Assembly (NCBI RefSeq): GCF_003863965.1
Contig: NZ_RRCN01000001.1
Location: 7,251,071-7,315,070 of the forward strand
From: Paenibacillus oralis
GTDB lineage: Bacteria > Bacillota > Bacilli > Paenibacillales > Paenibacillaceae
Length of the DNA: 64,000 nucleotides
Direction of reading: 5' to 3'
Below the pieces are notes generated by a model. That model was not told the DNA's origin. It made no database searches and saw only the letters and a list, made by a program, of their open reading frames with translations. Shown piece by piece: positions 63,110 through 64,000 of this stretch. Numbering within the stretch: the stretch's first letter is position 1; every line of letters starts with the position of its first letter. The translations under genes and the position numbers were made by a program.

Positions 63110-63360
63110 AAAGTCTACTAGGGGCGCGAGTGCCCTTTAAAGGTGATTTTATTGCCTGCCTTTTTTACGTAATCCCCCGTGAACCGGTACAATTCTTACA
63201 TGGTGAGTTGTTCGTAGTTCTTGCTTTCTGCTAGTTGATTGCGAATGTCCCCCTCAATTCCCTATAAATCCACCAGTCTTCGGGATTTCGGCGCAAATAC
63301 GATGTGGTATTTGCAGTTACATTTCATGTGAGCTAGACTGCTCTTATCCATCCCTTGTCC
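63110..63360 (-). mobile_element. Remnant of an IS200/IS605-type insertion sequence (broken tnpA)
   Basis: On the minus strand ATG at 63351 opens KSSLAHMKCNCKYHIVFAPK, the N-terminus of IS200-type TnpA. After SRRLVDL a stop follows, and the same frame continues IRNQLAESKNYEQLTM, then ELYRFTG, which matches the TnpA C-terminus. The catalytic HUH and Tyr middle part is deleted. A hairpin (GGGC-ACTCGC-GCCC type) at 63119-63137 would be one end. Confidence 0.75.
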
Positions 63361-63451
63361 TCCTTGATGATTTGGTAGCGGTTGGTAGACCAGCTCCCAT
63401 CTTATCACCAAAGTTCAATGGATGACTCACTCATATCTGTAAGCTTTCCTG

Positions 63452-63475
63452 AACCCCAGTCGAACTTGGGGTTTT
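63452..63475 (+). terminator. Small hairpin with T run
   Basis: AACCCCA pairs with TGGGGTT, then TTC. It may be an end structure of the IS remnant or a terminator. A second small hairpin (AGTCC / GGACT) follows near 63493-63508. Confidence 0.4.
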
Positions 63476-63675
63476 CTTATACAATAAAAGGCAGTCCCTT
63501 CTATAGGACTACCTTCGCAAAAATCAATTTTCTCTTATTTTAAAACAAGTAAATTTCCATGCATATTGTGATAAAAATAAATTAGTTGAATGTTGGTGCG
63601 AGGGATGTATCCAAAACAGAAGTGCTTAAATTTATACTAAATTAACAAAGACAAACATGATAAAAAATAATACGG

Positions 63676-63816
63676 TTAGTTCTGATCAGAGTGAAGATTA
63701 TCCAAATTATCGTTATGACGTTTTTCTGTGAAAATCAAGCAGAAACACATGCAAATACAAGTAGCTAGTGTCGAAACAGAGGGAGTATACTGCTGTGCAG
63801 CATTTTTGTTTAACAT
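63676..63816 (-). CDS. Unassigned 46-residue Cys-rich peptide
   Basis: ATG at 63816 lies 7 bases after AAGGAGGACT, one of the best ribosome sites in the window. The product starts MLNKNAAQQYTPSVSTLA, continues TCICMCFCLIF (four Cys alternating with hydrophobic residues) and ends in a hydrophilic tail rich in Asn and Asp. It could be a modified peptide precursor, a small membrane protein, or a fragment. No family was recognised and no modifying enzyme is seen on this side of the window. Confidence 0.45.
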   Translation of the reverse strand: MLNKNAAQQYTPSVSTLATCICMCFCLIFTEKRHNDNLDNLHSDQN

Positions 63817-63884
63817 TTTTAGTCCTCCTTTTTTCTTTTAGCATTCTGCTTTGAATACATCTCTTGCGCCAACATGACAACTTA

Positions 63885-64000
63885 TTACTTAATAACCGAA
63901 TAATTCAAAAAAGTTGAAGAGTATCTAGGTATGAGTTTAGTTAAGTTCTCGATAGTCAAATTTTTAATTTCGTCGATAAATAAATCGTCGATTACTAATC
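63885..64000 (-). CDS. C-terminal end of an unidentified gene (cut by window end)
   Basis: The minus-strand frame is open from the window edge to TAA at 63887-63885 and reads DDLFIDEIKNLTIENLTKLI, ending in FLNYSVIK. Composition is protein-like. It lies 69 bases upstream of the Cys-rich peptide gene, on the same strand, so the two may form an operon. The family is not recognisable from 37 residues. Confidence 0.35.
   Translation of the reverse strand, partial: LVIDDLFIDEIKNLTIENLTKLIPRYSSTFLNYSVIK

Noticed and set aside
63676..63816. AgrD-type autoinducer precursor
   Set aside because: Lacks the conserved C-terminal charged motif after the Cys and no AgrB is visible; reported instead as unassigned.

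Overview
The window looks like chromosomal DNA of a spore-forming Bacillota, most probably Paenibacillus or a close relative. The evidence is a conserved Bacillus-type backbone (cymR, mnmA, rarA, tcdA, aspS, hisS, dtd, rel, apt, recJ, secDF, comN, spoVB, DUF421, yrzE, yajC, tgt, queA, ruvBAC, bofC), several sporulation and germination genes, a T-box leader, CcpA-type operators, strong Shine-Dalgarno sequences with many TTG/GTG starts, and fairly G+C-rich core genes broken by A+T-rich islands. The genus call is an inference; no search was run.

Layout. 1-5.1 kb: a mannoside-use locus (sugar ABC permease cut by the window edge, GH38 and GH125 alpha-mannosidases) with a near-perfect cre in front of the transporter. 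5.6-9.3 kb: cymR, mnmA and rarA, without the cysteine desulfurase often found there. 9.6-14.3 kb: a small CD3324-like helix-turn-helix protein, an HNH nuclease-like protein with a 12-residue tandem repeat, repeat-filled spacer, and HelD. 14.3-15.6 kb: an A+T-rich patch with an Sfp-type phosphopantetheinyl transferase and pieces of an MFS exporter, one piece inverted. 16-45 kb: the housekeeping backbone, nearly all on the minus strand, covering translation (hisS-aspS behind a T-box, dtd, tRNA modification), stringent response (rel), purine salvage (apt), recombination (recJ, ruvABC), protein export (secDF, yajC) and sporulation (comN, spoVB, SpoIID-type, bofC). A uracil permease is inserted between rel and apt. 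45-50 kb: tRNA-Pro, guaD and a GerA-type germinant receptor operon with an extra small membrane protein. 50-53 kb: a GPH symporter and GH105 hydrolase under a perfect cre. 53-54.2 kb: gene debris.

54.9-63 kb is the most distinctive region: an A+T-rich type II lanthipeptide cluster. It holds lanM, a precursor peptide, a stand-alone LuxR-type DNA-binding protein, a LanT peptidase-exporter that appears to start at CTG, and a two-gene ABC exporter likely to give self-protection. The predicted core peptide has seven Thr, no Ser and a single Cys, so it can form at most one intramolecular thioether ring. The start of the ABC permease is duplicated as a broken copy on the left side of the cluster, so the island lies between direct repeats about 7.1 kb apart, and IS200-type remains lie just to its right. 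At the right edge, an unassigned Cys-rich peptide gene (C-x-C-x-C-x-C) has a near-ideal ribosome binding site.

Several families of intergenic repeats are scattered through the backbone, the clearest being a ~200-bp element with three near-full and two partial copies.
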